Positions 16,934 to 25,162 of a DNA stretch of 64,000 nt are shown piece by piece. Source of the DNA: Rhodoblastus sp. 17X3. Lineage in GTDB: Bacteria > Pseudomonadota > Alphaproteobacteria > Rhizobiales > Beijerinckiaceae. The notes under the pieces were generated by a model. That model ran no database searches and was not told the origin of the DNA. It saw only the letters and a program-made list of their open reading frames with translations. Within the stretch, counting starts at the first letter, position 1. Each line of letters starts with the position of its first letter. Where the stretch lies: contig NZ_JASHHX010000020.1 in the NCBI RefSeq assembly GCF_030056575.1, forward strand, positions 1 to 64,000. The letters run 5' to 3'. A program made the position numbers and the translations under genes.

Positions 16934-18112
16934 ATGAAATCCGTGCCCTTTCGCATTCGTCAGGTTGAGCGCATCGAGTCCATTCCGGCTTCGGACTGGG
17001 ACGCCTGCGCCAATCCCCCCGCTTCCGACGCCGAGGCGGGCGAGCGGTTCAACCCCTTCCTGACCCACGCATTTCTCGCCGCGCTGGAGACAACCGGCAG
17101 CGTCGGCAAGGGCGCGGGCTGGCATCCGGCCCATGTGCTGGTGGAGACGCCGGAAGGCCGCCTCGCCGCTTGCGCCCCGGTCTATCTCAAGACCCATTCG
17201 ATGGGCGAATATGTGTTCGACCATGGCCTCGCCGAGGCTTTCGAGCGCGTCGGCGGGCGCTATTATCCCAAGGCGCAGGTCGCCGTGCCCTTCACCCCCG
17301 TCCAGGGCCATCGCCTGCTGGTCGCGGCGGACGCGCCGCCGGGCGCGCGCGAGGCGCTGGCGCTGGGCCTGCGCGCGCTGCGCGAGACGATGGAACTGTC
17401 CTCGCTGCACGTCACCTTTCCCGATTCCGCCGATCAGGCCTTTCTCGAAAAATCGGGCTTCATCCCGCGCAAGGGCCACCAGTTCCACTTTTTCAATCGC
17501 GGCTACCGGAGCTTCGACGATTTCCTGGCCGCGCTGTCGTCGCGCAAGCGCAAGGCGATCCGCAAGGAGCGAGCCGAGGTCCAGGCCGCCGGCCTGACCA
17601 TCGAATGGGTGACCGGCAGCGACCTGACCGAGGCGCATTGGGACGCCTTCTACGCCTTCTACATGGACACCGGCGCCCGCAAATGGGGGCGGCCCTATCT
17701 CACCCGCGCCTTTTTCTCGGCGCTCGGCGCGAAGCTTGCGGATCGCGTGCTGCTGGTGGTCGCGCGGCGCGAGGGGCGGATGATCGCCGGGGCGCTCAAT
17801 CTCATCGGCGACGATGCGCTCTATGGCCGCAACTGGGGCGCTCTGGAACATCTCCCCTGTCTGCATTTCGAGCTTTGCTATTATCAGGCGATTGAATTCG
17901 CCATCGCGCGCGGGCTGAAGCGCGTCGAGGCCGGGGCGCAGGGCGAGCACAAGTTTTCGCGCGGCTATGAAGCCGTGGCGACCTGGTCGGCGCATGAATT
18001 CGCCGACCCGCGCCTCGCCCGCGCGGCGCAGGAGTTTTTCGCCCGCGAGGCGCGGGCCGTGGACGCCATCCTCGCCGATTACGCCGAGAACGCGCCGTTC
18101 AAAAAGGAATGA
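16934..18112 (+). CDS. FemAB-like / GNAT-fold protein (PF04339, former DUF482)
   Basis: This 392-residue predicted cytoplasmic protein has two GNAT-like folds. Characteristic segments include SDWDACA near the N-terminus, FNPFLTHAFLAALE, and in the C-terminal half VEAGAQGEHKFSRGYE, with a closing HEFADPRLARA region. The family is annotated as a putative peptidoglycan biosynthesis/recognition acyltransferase because it resembles FemAB, but no activity has been shown to my knowledge. Starts at 16889 or 16934 are both possible. 16934 (MKSVPFRIRQV) is preferred for length. It follows pleD by 80 bp and may share its transcript. Confidence 0.8.
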   Translation: MKSVPFRIRQVERIESIPASDWDACANPPASDAEAGERFNPFLTHAFLAALETTGSVGKGAGWHPAHVLVETPEGRLAACAPVYLKTHSMGEYVFDHGLAEAFERVGGRYYPKAQVAVPFTPVQGHRLLVAADAPPGAREALALGLRALRETMELSSLHVTFPDSADQAFLEKSGFIPRKGHQFHFFNRGYRSFDDFLAALSSRKRKAIRKERAEVQAAGLTIEWVTGSDLTEAHWDAFYAFYMDTGARKWGRPYLTRAFFSALGAKLADRVLLVVARREGRMIAGALNLIGDDALYGRNWGALEHLPCLHFELCYYQAIEFAIARGLKRVEAGAQGEHKFSRGYEAVATWSAHEFADPRLARAAQEFFAREARAVDAILADYAENAPFKKE

Positions 18113-18133
18113 GGCAAGGAAATGATACCCGGC

Positions 18134-18177
18134 CTTGACCTGAAACGAAGGCTTATCTTGACCTGAAACGAAGGCTT
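18134..18177 (+). repeat. 21-bp direct repeat, two copies in tandem
   Basis: Two identical 21-bp units (18134-18154 and 18157-18177; core TTGACCTGAAACGAAGG) are separated only by AT, giving a 23-bp period. They lie 20-65 bp after the FemAB-like gene, in the 197-bp spacer before the HIT gene. Each contains TTGACC, like a -35 hexamer. They may be a tandem operator or a recent short duplication. Confidence 0.85.
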
Positions 18178-18205
18178 GGGCAGGGTCCCGCACAGCCATA
18201 TCTGC

Positions 18206-18233
18206 CCCTGCTTCCGACCCGTCGGAAGCAGGG
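18206..18233. repeat. 13-bp perfect inverted repeat with 2-base spacer
   Basis: CCCTGCTTCCGAC and GTCGGAAGCAGGG are perfect complements separated by CC. The palindrome could form a cruciform or hairpin, but has no T tract, so it does not look like a terminator. It sits 28 bp after the tandem direct repeat and about 75 bp before the HIT-gene start. Confidence 0.8.
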
Positions 18234-18309
18234 CCGCCGCGCCAGTCAGCGCGGACGCCATCGGTCATTTGCAATGCCCGATGGCTCTGTCCTCTCGCCG
18301 GAGACGCCC

Positions 18310-18744
18310 ATGTCCGCCACCTATGATCCCAATAATATCTTCGCGAAAATCCTGCGCGGCGAGATTCCTTGCGAGAAAGTCTATGAAGACGAGGATACCC
18401 TGGCCTTCATGGACGTCATGCCGCGCTCGGACGGCCATGTGCTGGTGATTCCCAAGCTCGGCGCCCGTAACATCCTCGATGTTCCACCGGAAGTGCTGGG
18501 CGCCCTCATCCTGCGGGTGCAGAAGCTGGCGCGCGCCGTGAAGGCGGCCACGGGCGCTGAGGGGATCACCCTGCACCAGTTCAACGAGCCGGCCGGCGGC
18601 CAGAGCGTGTTCCACATCCACTTCCATGTGATGCCGCGCTGGGAAGGCGTCGCGCTGCGCCCTCATGGCGGCAAGATGGCTGATCCCGCCATGCTGAAAG
18701 CCCATGCCGACAAGATCCGCGCCGCGCTCGCCGCCGAGGAGTGA
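18310..18744 (+). CDS. HIT-family nucleotide hydrolase/transferase
   Basis: A 144-residue cytoplasmic histidine-triad protein. The catalytic motif is VFHIHFHVMPR (H-x-H-x-H). The N-terminal IFAKILRGEIPCEKVYEDED and FMDVMPRSDGHVLVIPK are the standard HIT nucleotide-binding segments of the Hint branch, which hydrolyse adenosine 5'-monophosphoramidates. The ATG at 18310 (MSATYDPNNIF) was chosen. An upstream in-frame ATG at 18274 adds 12 unrelated residues. The convergent azlD gene ends three bases downstream. Confidence 0.92.
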   Translation: MSATYDPNNIFAKILRGEIPCEKVYEDEDTLAFMDVMPRSDGHVLVIPKLGARNILDVPPEVLGALILRVQKLARAVKAATGAEGITLHQFNEPAGGQSVFHIHFHVMPRWEGVALRPHGGKMADPAMLKAHADKIRAALAAEE

Positions 18745-18747
18745 GTT

Positions 18748-19101
18748 TCACCCCATACACCACCACACGGACAGGATGACGACCGCCTCGCCCGCGACGA
18801 TCGCCGCAAAGACCGAGCGTCGCGTGGCGAAAAATCCCGCGGCCGCGACGGCAAGCGCGCCGCCGCGCGCCCAGACCGGCGCAACCGCGAGTTCGCGCGA
18901 AGGCAGCAGGACGATTTTCACCACCACGCCGACCAGCAGGACGGTCGCCACGCTGCGCACGAAGAGGAAAAGCTCGGAATTCTCGTCGATGCGCCGCGCG
19001 ACCACCACGGCGAGCCCGCGCCAGATTTCGCTCGGCAGGAAGCCGAACAGGATCAGCGCCAAATAGGGCGCGAGGGTCGGATCGGCGGAAAAAACGCTCA
19101 T
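18748..19101 (-). CDS. azlD: AzlD-family branched-chain amino acid exporter small subunit
   Basis: A 117-residue inner-membrane protein with about four hydrophobic helices (for example LALILFGFLPSEIWRGLAVVV and VATVLLVGVVVKIVLL) matches AzlD/YgaH, the small subunit of AzlCD exporters. It starts at ATG 19101, overlapping the azlC stop by 4 bp (ATGA), so the two are coupled. The pair is thought to export branched-chain amino acids or analogues. It is the last gene of a probable fnrL-azlC-azlD operon. Confidence 0.85.
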   Translation of the reverse strand: MSVFSADPTLAPYLALILFGFLPSEIWRGLAVVVARRIDENSELFLFVRSVATVLLVGVVVKIVLLPSRELAVAPVWARGGALAVAAAGFFATRRSVFAAIVAGEAVVILSVWWCMG

Positions 19102-19841
19102 GACGTCCGCCGCGCGAGATAGCCGGCGAACCAGGCGCCGCCGCCGCCGACCAGGGCCAGCGCCAGCAGGTCGAAGCCGCCGCCCACAAAGGTCACCATG
19201 ACGGGCGCCAGAACCGCGCCGAACAGCATGGCCAGCCAATCGGCGCCGGAACGCGCCGAGCGCGCGGTGGTGGCGAGGAAATAGATCGGCGAGAGCATCA
19301 TCATGCCCGCCCCGAGCGGCGGCGGCAGCGAACCCATCAGCCAATAGCCCAGCGCCGTTGAAAACGACGTCAGCGTCAGGCAAGTCGTGGCGAGTCCGAA
19401 AAAGAATGGCAGGCGCACAGGGCGCTCGATGTCCGGCAGGCGGCGCAAGGACTCCGCCCAGACCGTCACCGCGATGAAATGGGCGGCGGCGAACAGGACC
19501 GGGAGCGGCGTCCGCTTTTCACGCAACATGGGCAGGACGGAGAGACACATCGGCAGCAGGCGCACGGAGGACAGGCTGACCGCGAGCGCGATGGCCGGCG
19601 GCGCGGTCTTGGCGATGACCGCACCGAAAAACAGCAATTGGCCAGGCCCGGCCCAGACCAGAATGGTGGAAAGCACCGCCGCGCCGACTGGAAAGCCGGC
19701 CGCCCGCGCCAGCGAACCGACGCCCATCAACGAGATGGAAACATAAAAGGCCGGCCCGGTCAGCGCCTGTCGGACGCCCTCAAGAAACCAGCGCCACGAC
19801 CAGTCAAAGCCGGGCGCTTGCGCCGCATCCGCATCGCTCAC
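19098..19841 (-). CDS. azlC: AzlC-family branched-chain amino acid exporter large subunit
   Basis: A 247-residue inner-membrane protein with multiple hydrophobic spans and the AzlC motifs GPAFYVSISLMGVGSLAR and LSSVRLLPMCLSVLPML. Together with AzlD it forms a small-molecule (branched-chain amino acid) exporter. The start is GTG 19841 (VSDADAAQAP), which has GAGG eight bases upstream and lies 11 bp after the fnrL stop. An open frame further upstream overlaps fnrL and has no resemblance to AzlC. Placement behind fnrL suggests oxygen-linked expression, but this is inference. Confidence 0.87.
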   Translation of the reverse strand: MSDADAAQAPGFDWSWRWFLEGVRQALTGPAFYVSISLMGVGSLARAAGFPVGAAVLSTILVWAGPGQLLFFGAVIAKTAPPAIALAVSLSSVRLLPMCLSVLPMLREKRTPLPVLFAAAHFIAVTVWAESLRRLPDIERPVRLPFFFGLATTCLTLTSFSTALGYWLMGSLPPPLGAGMMMLSPIYFLATTARSARSGADWLAMLFGAVLAPVMVTFVGGGFDLLALALVGGGGAWFAGYLARRTS

Positions 19842-19851
19842 AAGGCGAGCC

Positions 19852-20634
19852 TCACATTTCCGCCAGCAGCTCCAGCCGCCGCACGTCGAGCAGGCGCACG
19901 CCGTCCGGCACGATGACAATGGCCTTCTCGCGGGCCAGCCGGGTCATCATGCGGCTGACCGTCTCGACGGTGAGGCCGAGGAAATCGCCGATGTCGAGGC
20001 GGGTCATCGGCAGGGGCACATGGACCGAGGCGCCGTGAATGCGCGCATAGCGGTTGCGCATGCCGATCAGGAAGGAAGCGATCTTCTCCTCCGCCGTGCG
20101 GCGGCCAAGCACCACCATCTGGTCCTGCGCCAGCGTCAGTTCGCGCGAAGCCATGTTCATGACGGCGCGCATCAGGCGGGGCTTCTTGTCGAGCAGATCG
20201 GAAAAGCCGTGGCGCGAGAACTGGCAGATCTTGACCGGCGTCAGCGCGTCGGCGGTGTACATGTGGGTCGGCTGCATCGCCAGGCCGAGAAAATCGCCCG
20301 GCAGCGTGAAGCCCACCACCTGGCGGCGCCCGTCCGGCAGCAGCTTGGACAGCCGCATGGCGCCCGAAGTGAGGTTGGACACGAAAGGCGCGTCGCGGCC
20401 CTGTTCGAACAGGGTGGTCTTGGCCGGGAAGGACACGGTGCGGCCGATTCGCTCCAGCAGATCAAACTCGTCCGGTTCGAGCGCGTCGCAGATGCTCAGG
20501 CCCTTGATCTCGCATTCGTGGCATTCGAGCGCCAGGCCAGGCGCCGCCTTGTGCGCACAGGCGATCGTCCGCGGGCTGGTCTCGATACGCCCGAAGACGG
20601 TGTCGAACAGGACCTTCTCGGCCAGACTTTCCAA
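19852..20634 (-). CDS. fnrL: FNR-type oxygen-sensing transcriptional regulator (FnrL/FnrN)
   Basis: A Crp/Fnr-family regulator of about 260 residues. The four FNR cluster cysteines are present: C-x2-C-x7-C in ECHECEIKGLSICDAL plus a central Cys in VKICQFSRHG. A [4Fe-4S] oxygen sensor is therefore expected, unlike FixK. The C-terminal helix-turn-helix has ExxSR (TVETVSRMMTRL), which reads TTGAT-N4-ATCAA half-sites. The chosen start is TTG 20634 (after GGAAGGAA). The frame continues upstream to TTG 20718, but that would almost abut the FNR box. Cotranscribed with azlCD. Confidence 0.88.
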   Translation of the reverse strand: MESLAEKVLFDTVFGRIETSPRTIACAHKAAPGLALECHECEIKGLSICDALEPDEFDLLERIGRTVSFPAKTTLFEQGRDAPFVSNLTSGAMRLSKLLPDGRRQVVGFTLPGDFLGLAMQPTHMYTADALTPVKICQFSRHGFSDLLDKKPRLMRAVMNMASRELTLAQDQMVVLGRRTAEEKIASFLIGMRNRYARIHGASVHVPLPMTRLDIGDFLGLTVETVSRMMTRLAREKAIVIVPDGVRLLDVRRLELLAEM

Positions 20635-20723
20635 AATATGTTTCCTTCCGGCCCGATGAGCCGCGCGATCCGTCCCAAATTTTGTCTCGGACAATAGCAC
20701 GCTCGCCGAACAGGACAAATGTT

Positions 20724-20737
20724 TTGATCCGTATCAA
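20724..20737. promoter_or_regulatory. Perfect FNR box between fnrL and NAD kinase genes
   Basis: TTGATCCGTATCAA matches the FNR/FixK consensus TTGAT-N4-ATCAA at all ten fixed positions. Its centre lies about 96 bp before the chosen fnrL start. It can act on fnrL (autoregulation), on the divergent NAD kinase gene, or on both. A weak -10-like TATTGT (minus strand, 20691-20696) would place it near -46 for fnrL, slightly off the ideal -41.5. Confidence 0.85.
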
Positions 20738-20894
20738 GGACAGGCGCGAAACGCCCCTTCCCTATCACCCCGCCTCCCGCTAACCATTTGGGAAAGCACG
20801 ATTCACTTGGCGTCGCCCATCGCGGGACTGCGCCTTGCCCCGGCGCATGGCTTCGCCTATTCCTTCGTCTGAACTGGCGCCGCGAAAGGGCGGA

Positions 20895-21701
20895 ATGTCG
20901 GAAGGGAACATGAGCGAATCCTCTGACCACGGGCGCCGTTTCGAACGGATCAATTTTCTGGCGGCGACCACGCCGGAGGCGGAACACGCCCGCGCGCGCC
21001 TCGTCGGCCGCTATGGCGACGTCCATTCCGACGAAGCCGATGTCGTGGTCGCGCTGGGTGGCGACGGCCTGATGCTGCAGACGCTGCACAAGTTCATGGG
21101 CCGGAACATTCCGATCTATGGCATGAACCGCGGCTCGGTCGGCTTCCTGATGAACGAGTTCCGCGAGACCGGCCTGCGCAAGCGGTTGCAGGCTGCGCAA
21201 AGCTCGATCGTCCACCCACTGCGCATGGTCGCCGAAAACCGCGCCGGCGAGACCGCCACCGCCCATGCGATCAACGAAGTTTCGCTGCTGCGCCAGAGCG
21301 CGCAGGCGGCCAAGCTGCGCGTCTATGTCGACGGCCATGTCCGGCTGGAGGAACTCGTGTCCGACGGCCTTCTGGTCGCGACGCCCGCCGGTTCAACCGC
21401 CTATAATCTTTCCGCCAATGGCCCGATCCTGCCGCTCGACGCGCCGCTGATGGCGCTGACGCCGATCTCCGCCTTCCGGCCCCGGCGCTGGCGCGGCGCC
21501 CTTCTGTCCAACAATGCGGAAGTGACGATCGAGGTGCGGGAGGCGGACAAGCGTCCCGTCGCGGCCGTGGCCGATCATTATGAATTCCGCGACGTCACGC
21601 GCGTCCGGGTGACGACGGATCATTCGGTCGGGCTGGAACTGCTGCACGATCCCGGCCATTCCATGGAAGAGCGCATCCTGCGCGAGCAATTCAGGCCGTG
21701 A
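20895..21701 (+). CDS. nadK: NAD kinase
   Basis: This enzyme phosphorylates NAD to NADP with ATP. The 268-residue product has the GGDG motif ([11 protein letters not shown], about residues 55-58), the NEVSLLR segment, and the [19 protein letters not shown] substrate-binding motif. Several in-frame starts exist. ATG 20895 ([19 protein letters not shown]) has AAAGGGCGG about five bases upstream and is preferred, though 20910 is also possible. It is coupled to the following Nudix gene by a 4-bp overlap and lies 160 bp downstream of an FNR box. Confidence 0.93.
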   Translation: MSEGNMSESSDHGRRFERINFLAATTPEAEHARARLVGRYGDVHSDEADVVVALGGDGLMLQTLHKFMGRNIPIYGMNRGSVGFLMNEFRETGLRKRLQAAQSSIVHPLRMVAENRAGETATAHAINEVSLLRQSAQAAKLRVYVDGHVRLEELVSDGLLVATPAGSTAYNLSANGPILPLDAPLMALTPISAFRPRRWRGALLSNNAEVTIEVREADKRPVAAVADHYEFRDVTRVRVTTDHSVGLELLHDPGHSMEERILREQFRP

Positions 21702-22306
21702 CCATGCCCAAGACTGATTTCGACGACAAAGGCGCCCCGCGCGGGCTGCACGAGCAGATTCTCGTGAAGGAGAAATACACTTTCTCGCGGCTCAACTATG
21801 AATTGCGTCGCGCGAGCGGCCGCTGGGACAAGCATGAGCGCAATCTCTTCCGCCGTCCCGACGCTTGCGTCCTCTTGCCTTACGATTCCGGGCGCGGCAA
21901 GTTGCTGCTGACGCGGCAGTTCCGGCTCGGCGCCTATATGAACGATTCCACGGCCGGCCTGCTCGAAGCCTGCGCCGGCACGCTCGATCCCGGGGAAGCG
22001 CCCGACGCCTGCGTCCGCCGCGAGGCGATGGAGGAAATGGGCCTCAAGGTCGGCGAGCCGCGCTTCCTGTTCGAGGCTTTCGTCAGCCCCGCCGCGACGA
22101 CGGAAAAGCTTTATTTCTTTGTCGCGCCCTATGATTCCGAAGCGCGCGTCGCCGATGGCGGCGGCATGGAGGAGGAAGGCGAGGATATCGAAGTCGTCGA
22201 GGCCGGTTTCGCCGAAACGCTGCGCGAGGCGGAAGCCGGCGCGATCCGCGACGGCAAGACCCTCACCCTGCTCTATTGGCTCAAGGCGTCCGGCTTGATG
22301 GGTTAG
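21698..22306 (+). CDS. Nudix hydrolase (ADP-ribose/sugar-nucleotide pyrophosphatase type)
   Basis: A 202-residue protein with a complete Nudix box [20 protein letters not shown] followed by MGL, matching Gx5Ex7REUxEExGU. The N-terminal [23 protein letters not shown] resembles the nucleoside-diphosphate-sugar pyrophosphatase group (NudF/GDPMK-like). It starts at GTG 21698, overlapping the NAD kinase stop by 4 bp. ATG 21704 is an alternative. The partnership with NAD kinase suggests a role in nucleotide or NAD(P) by-product clearance, but this is an inference from order only. Confidence 0.88.
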   Translation: MTMPKTDFDDKGAPRGLHEQILVKEKYTFSRLNYELRRASGRWDKHERNLFRRPDACVLLPYDSGRGKLLLTRQFRLGAYMNDSTAGLLEACAGTLDPGEAPDACVRREAMEEMGLKVGEPRFLFEAFVSPAATTEKLYFFVAPYDSEARVADGGGMEEEGEDIEVVEAGFAETLREAEAGAIRDGKTLTLLYWLKASGLMG

Positions 22307-22315
22307 GCGCGCGCT

Positions 22316-23656
22316 TCACGCGGCCAGAAGCTCTTTTTCCAGCGCGACGAGATCGACCACGATGTCGGTTTCGGCTAGAGGCTCGGTCATCGTCTCGACC
22401 TTCGACTCGGGCTCGTCGGCCGTGGCGGGAATCGGGAGGTAATCCGGCGTCTCGGGCGCGGCGGCCGCGACCGGAGGCGCCGCGGCTTCCGCCTGCGCCT
22501 CGCGCAGACGAGACAGCCCCTTGCGGCCCTGCTCGCGCGCGGCGTCGGCCTCGAACCGCCGCAGCAGCGCGATCAGCCGGGCGAGGGACTCGTCCTGCAT
22601 GGCCTCGCACTGGCTCAGGACGAATTGAATGACCGGCAGTCGCAGGGCGCCGCCATCCGCCGCGTCGGCGTTGAGCCCCCCCGGCGTCTTGCCTGAATTA
22701 TTGCCAAGCGCGACCAGAGCGGCGCGGAAGGCGACCATCAAAGGCGCGGGCAATCCGGCCTTGGCGTAAACCGCGGCGAAGGCGGTGGAGGCCGGCTCGC
22801 GGATCAGGCCGGCGACGCGGCGCGGCCCCATGCCGGTCAACTCGACCAGGGTCGCCGCGAATAATCCGGTCTGGCCGCACAGCAGGCCGCGCAGCGCGAG
22901 ACCGGCGGTCAATTGGCCGGAAATGCGAAGATAAGCCGCCAGCGCCGCCGTTTCCTCAGAAAAGGCGGCGCATCCGGCGGCAATGATCATGGCGGCCCGC
23001 TCGCGCGAATCCTTGGCGATGCGCTCGGAGCGCGCGGGCGAAAGCCAGTTGCGCTCCACGGCGTAATCGGCAAGTTGGCGGGCGGCGGCGGCTGCCAGGG
23101 CGGCGCGGACGGCGGCGGGAATCCAGGGGCGGCCCAGCAGCGCCTCGCGCAATTCGGGGTCGCCGCCAAAGCGTTCGATCATGCGCCGCATGGCGAATTC
23201 GGGCAGGTTGGCGCCTTCGTTGACTGCGAGAGCGATCAGCGCTTCACGCGACGCGACCTCGGCCAGTGCGGAAGCGACCGCGGGCGACAATTCGGGACGG
23301 AGCGCGATCGCCGCCTGGGCGACCCTGTCCCCCACCGAGGCGCAGTCGATCAATTGGGCGTCGGTCAGCAGCGGCGAGCGGGCGAGGACGACGGAAGAAA
23401 TATCGGACTGGTCGAGCGCGAGCCCGAGAATGATGGCGGGCGGCGCCTCGACCGCGCTGGCGATGCTTTCGGCGAGCGAACGGCGAACCAGCGGCGAGGG
23501 ATCGTCGAGCATGGCGTAGAGGATCTGTTCGGCGTCCGCGCGCTCCTGCGCTTCCAGATCGCCGTAAAGATAGGCTCGGGCGAGTGCGCCGACGCCCTCG
23601 GCGCGGGCGCTGGCTGGAGCGTTTTCAGACCATTGGATGAATTTGCGAACGATCAT
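22316..23656 (-). CDS. DUF2336 domain protein
   Basis: A 446-residue Ala/Leu-rich, helical-repeat-like protein (HEAT-like) beginning MIVRKFIQWSENAPASAR, as in DUF2336 proteins, which are largely alphaproteobacterial and of unknown function. Repeated patterns such as DDPSPLVRRSLAESIASA and LVRRSLAE-type helices extend over residues about 45-250. The C-terminal 70 residues are an acidic, Ala/Pro-rich tail ending in LVALEKELLAA. There is no signal peptide or membrane span, so it is cytoplasmic. No functional link to the convergent Nudix gene or the divergent CitE-like gene is evident. Confidence 0.75.
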   Translation of the reverse strand: MIVRKFIQWSENAPASARAEGVGALARAYLYGDLEAQERADAEQILYAMLDDPSPLVRRSLAESIASAVEAPPAIILGLALDQSDISSVVLARSPLLTDAQLIDCASVGDRVAQAAIALRPELSPAVASALAEVASREALIALAVNEGANLPEFAMRRMIERFGGDPELREALLGRPWIPAAVRAALAAAAARQLADYAVERNWLSPARSERIAKDSRERAAMIIAAGCAAFSEETAALAAYLRISGQLTAGLALRGLLCGQTGLFAATLVELTGMGPRRVAGLIREPASTAFAAVYAKAGLPAPLMVAFRAALVALGNNSGKTPGGLNADAADGGALRLPVIQFVLSQCEAMQDESLARLIALLRRFEADAAREQGRKGLSRLREAQAEAAAPPVAAAAPETPDYLPIPATADEPESKVETMTEPLAETDIVVDLVALEKELLAA

Positions 23657-23755
23657 GCGAAACCCGCAAAGCTCAGCGCCGCGGCCTTTGCGGCCCGGTT
23701 AACGCAGGATGAGCAAACAAGGTAAAATTTCACTTAATGGTCATATTGATTCGCG

Positions 23756-24499
23756 ATGAAACGACGCGTCGCCCCGGAGACATTCGCCATGCGGTCCCTG
23801 CTAGTCGTACCTGCCGTGTCGCGCCCCGCCCTTGAGGCGGCGCTGGCGAGCGAGGCCGACGCCCTGACGATCGATCTCGCCGGATCCGATGACGCGGAAG
23901 GCCGCGAGGAAGCCGTGGCGATGATCTCGGCGGCGCGGCAAGCGGGCAAGACGGTTCTGGCGCTGATCCATCCCCTCGGCTCCGGCCTGGCCGACGCCGA
24001 TCTCGACGCGGTCATGGCCGCCGCCCCGGACGGGATCATCCTGCCAGACGCCATTGGCGGACGAGACATCCAGCATCTCGGCGCCAAGCTCGCCGTCCGC
24101 GAGGCGGAGAACGGCCTGCCCGACGGCTCGGCCCGCATTCTCGTGCTGGCGGGAGACTCCCCCGCCGCGATTTTCGAACTCGGTTCGCTCTCGCGCGCCA
24201 CCCGGCGCCTGATCGGGATCGGCCGCGACGAGCGGCGGCTCGCGCAAAGGCTCGGGCTGGCGCTGGCGGAGGGCGAGGACAAGCCGGAGCCTTTGCGCGT
24301 CGCGCGCAGCCTGTGCCTCTTCGCCGCCGCCGCCGCTCAGGCCCCCGCTTTCGACTGCGCGGAGCCCGGCGAAGGCGAGGCCTTTGCGCGCATTTGCGCG
24401 CTGGCGGCGCGCGACGGCTTCGCAGGGAAATTCGCCACGACCCCGGAACAGGCGAAAGCGATCAACGCCGCTTTTGCGACACGGATCAGAACCGCGTGA
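23756..24499 (+). CDS. Divergent HpcH/HpaI aldolase/citrate lyase (CitE-like) protein
   Basis: The 247-residue protein resembles CitE/HpcH TIM-barrel enzymes in its start RSLLVVPAVSRPALEAALAS and IIPDAIGG- and GRDER-type segments. It differs at key places. The usual metal-ligand motif (DLED) reads IDLAGSDDAEG, and the substrate-binding Arg/Asn region is replaced by ALIHPLGSGLAD. Its C-terminus (GKFATTPEQAKAINAAFA) does match family members (the GxxxxHP-Q region is altered). It may bind a CoA-ester-like ligand without catalysis, or have a changed reaction. ATG 23789 is an alternative start. Confidence 0.6.
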   Translation: MKRRVAPETFAMRSLLVVPAVSRPALEAALASEADALTIDLAGSDDAEGREEAVAMISAARQAGKTVLALIHPLGSGLADADLDAVMAAAPDGIILPDAIGGRDIQHLGAKLAVREAENGLPDGSARILVLAGDSPAAIFELGSLSRATRRLIGIGRDERRLAQRLGLALAEGEDKPEPLRVARSLCLFAAAAAQAPAFDCAEPGEGEAFARICALAARDGFAGKFATTPEQAKAINAAFATRIRTA

Positions 24500-25064
24500 C
24501 GAGCGCGTCCAGATCGGGCCGCGCGCGGTCCTCAGGCCCTTTTTCCACCCGGCCGATATGGATATAGCCTGCGATCCGCTCCTGTTCGGCGAGGCCGAAG
24601 CGGGTCAGGACCTCGCGGTCATAGGCGGCCCATCCGGTGATCCAGACGGTGCGGAAGCCCATCGCGGTGGCGGCGACCGTGAGAGCCATGCAGACGGCGC
24701 CCGCCGTCAGATGCTGCTCCCATTCCGGAATTTTGACATGGGGCGCGGCGCGCGACACAACCGCGACCACAAGCGGCGCCTGGGCGAAGCGGCTGCGCTC
24801 CGTTTCGACGCGCTGGGCCTCGGCGGTCGGCTCGCGCTTTGCGAAAACATCCGCGAGGATTTCGCCGGCGCGCTGGCGGCCATCGCCTTCGAACACGATG
24901 AAGCGCCAGGGCGTGAGCTTGCCATGGTCCGGCACGCGCGACGCCAGCGTGAGCAGTTCGCGCAATTCGGTCGCGTCGGGGCCTGGCCCACGCATCTGCA
25001 TGGGCGGCGCGGAGCGGCGGGTCGCCAACAACTGGATGGTTTCGTTCTTCAGGCTGTCTGTCAT
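24486..25064 (-). CDS. Nitroreductase family protein (YdjA/RutE-like)
   Basis: A 192-residue FMN-dependent oxidoreductase. Motifs include LLATRRSAPPMQM (FMN phosphate contact), ASRVPDHGKLTPWRFIVFEGD and AAYDREVLTRFGL. The single-domain length corresponds to YdjA-like nitroreductases, which reduce nitro or unsaturated compounds using NAD(P)H. ATG 25064 was chosen (MTDSLKNETIQL). The longer frame up to 25136 lacks a family-like N-terminus. Its 3' end overlaps the convergent CitE-like gene by 14 bp. The substrate is unknown. Confidence 0.85.
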   Translation of the reverse strand: MTDSLKNETIQLLATRRSAPPMQMRGPGPDATELRELLTLASRVPDHGKLTPWRFIVFEGDGRQRAGEILADVFAKREPTAEAQRVETERSRFAQAPLVVAVVSRAAPHVKIPEWEQHLTAGAVCMALTVAATAMGFRTVWITGWAAYDREVLTRFGLAEQERIAGYIHIGRVEKGPEDRARPDLDALVTRF

Positions 25065-25162
25065 GGCGTCATCCGGACTTTTCGCGCTACAAGCCCTAAA
25101 AAGGTCACTTTGTAAACCGATGCCGGAGTAGGCCAAGCGGGCGGAGTACGGGTTTGCGGCGA

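Noticed and set aside
20635-20718. Longer FnrL start at TTG 20718
   Set aside because: It would start six bases from the FNR box, leaving no room for a promoter and ribosome site; TTG 20634 follows GGAAGGAA.
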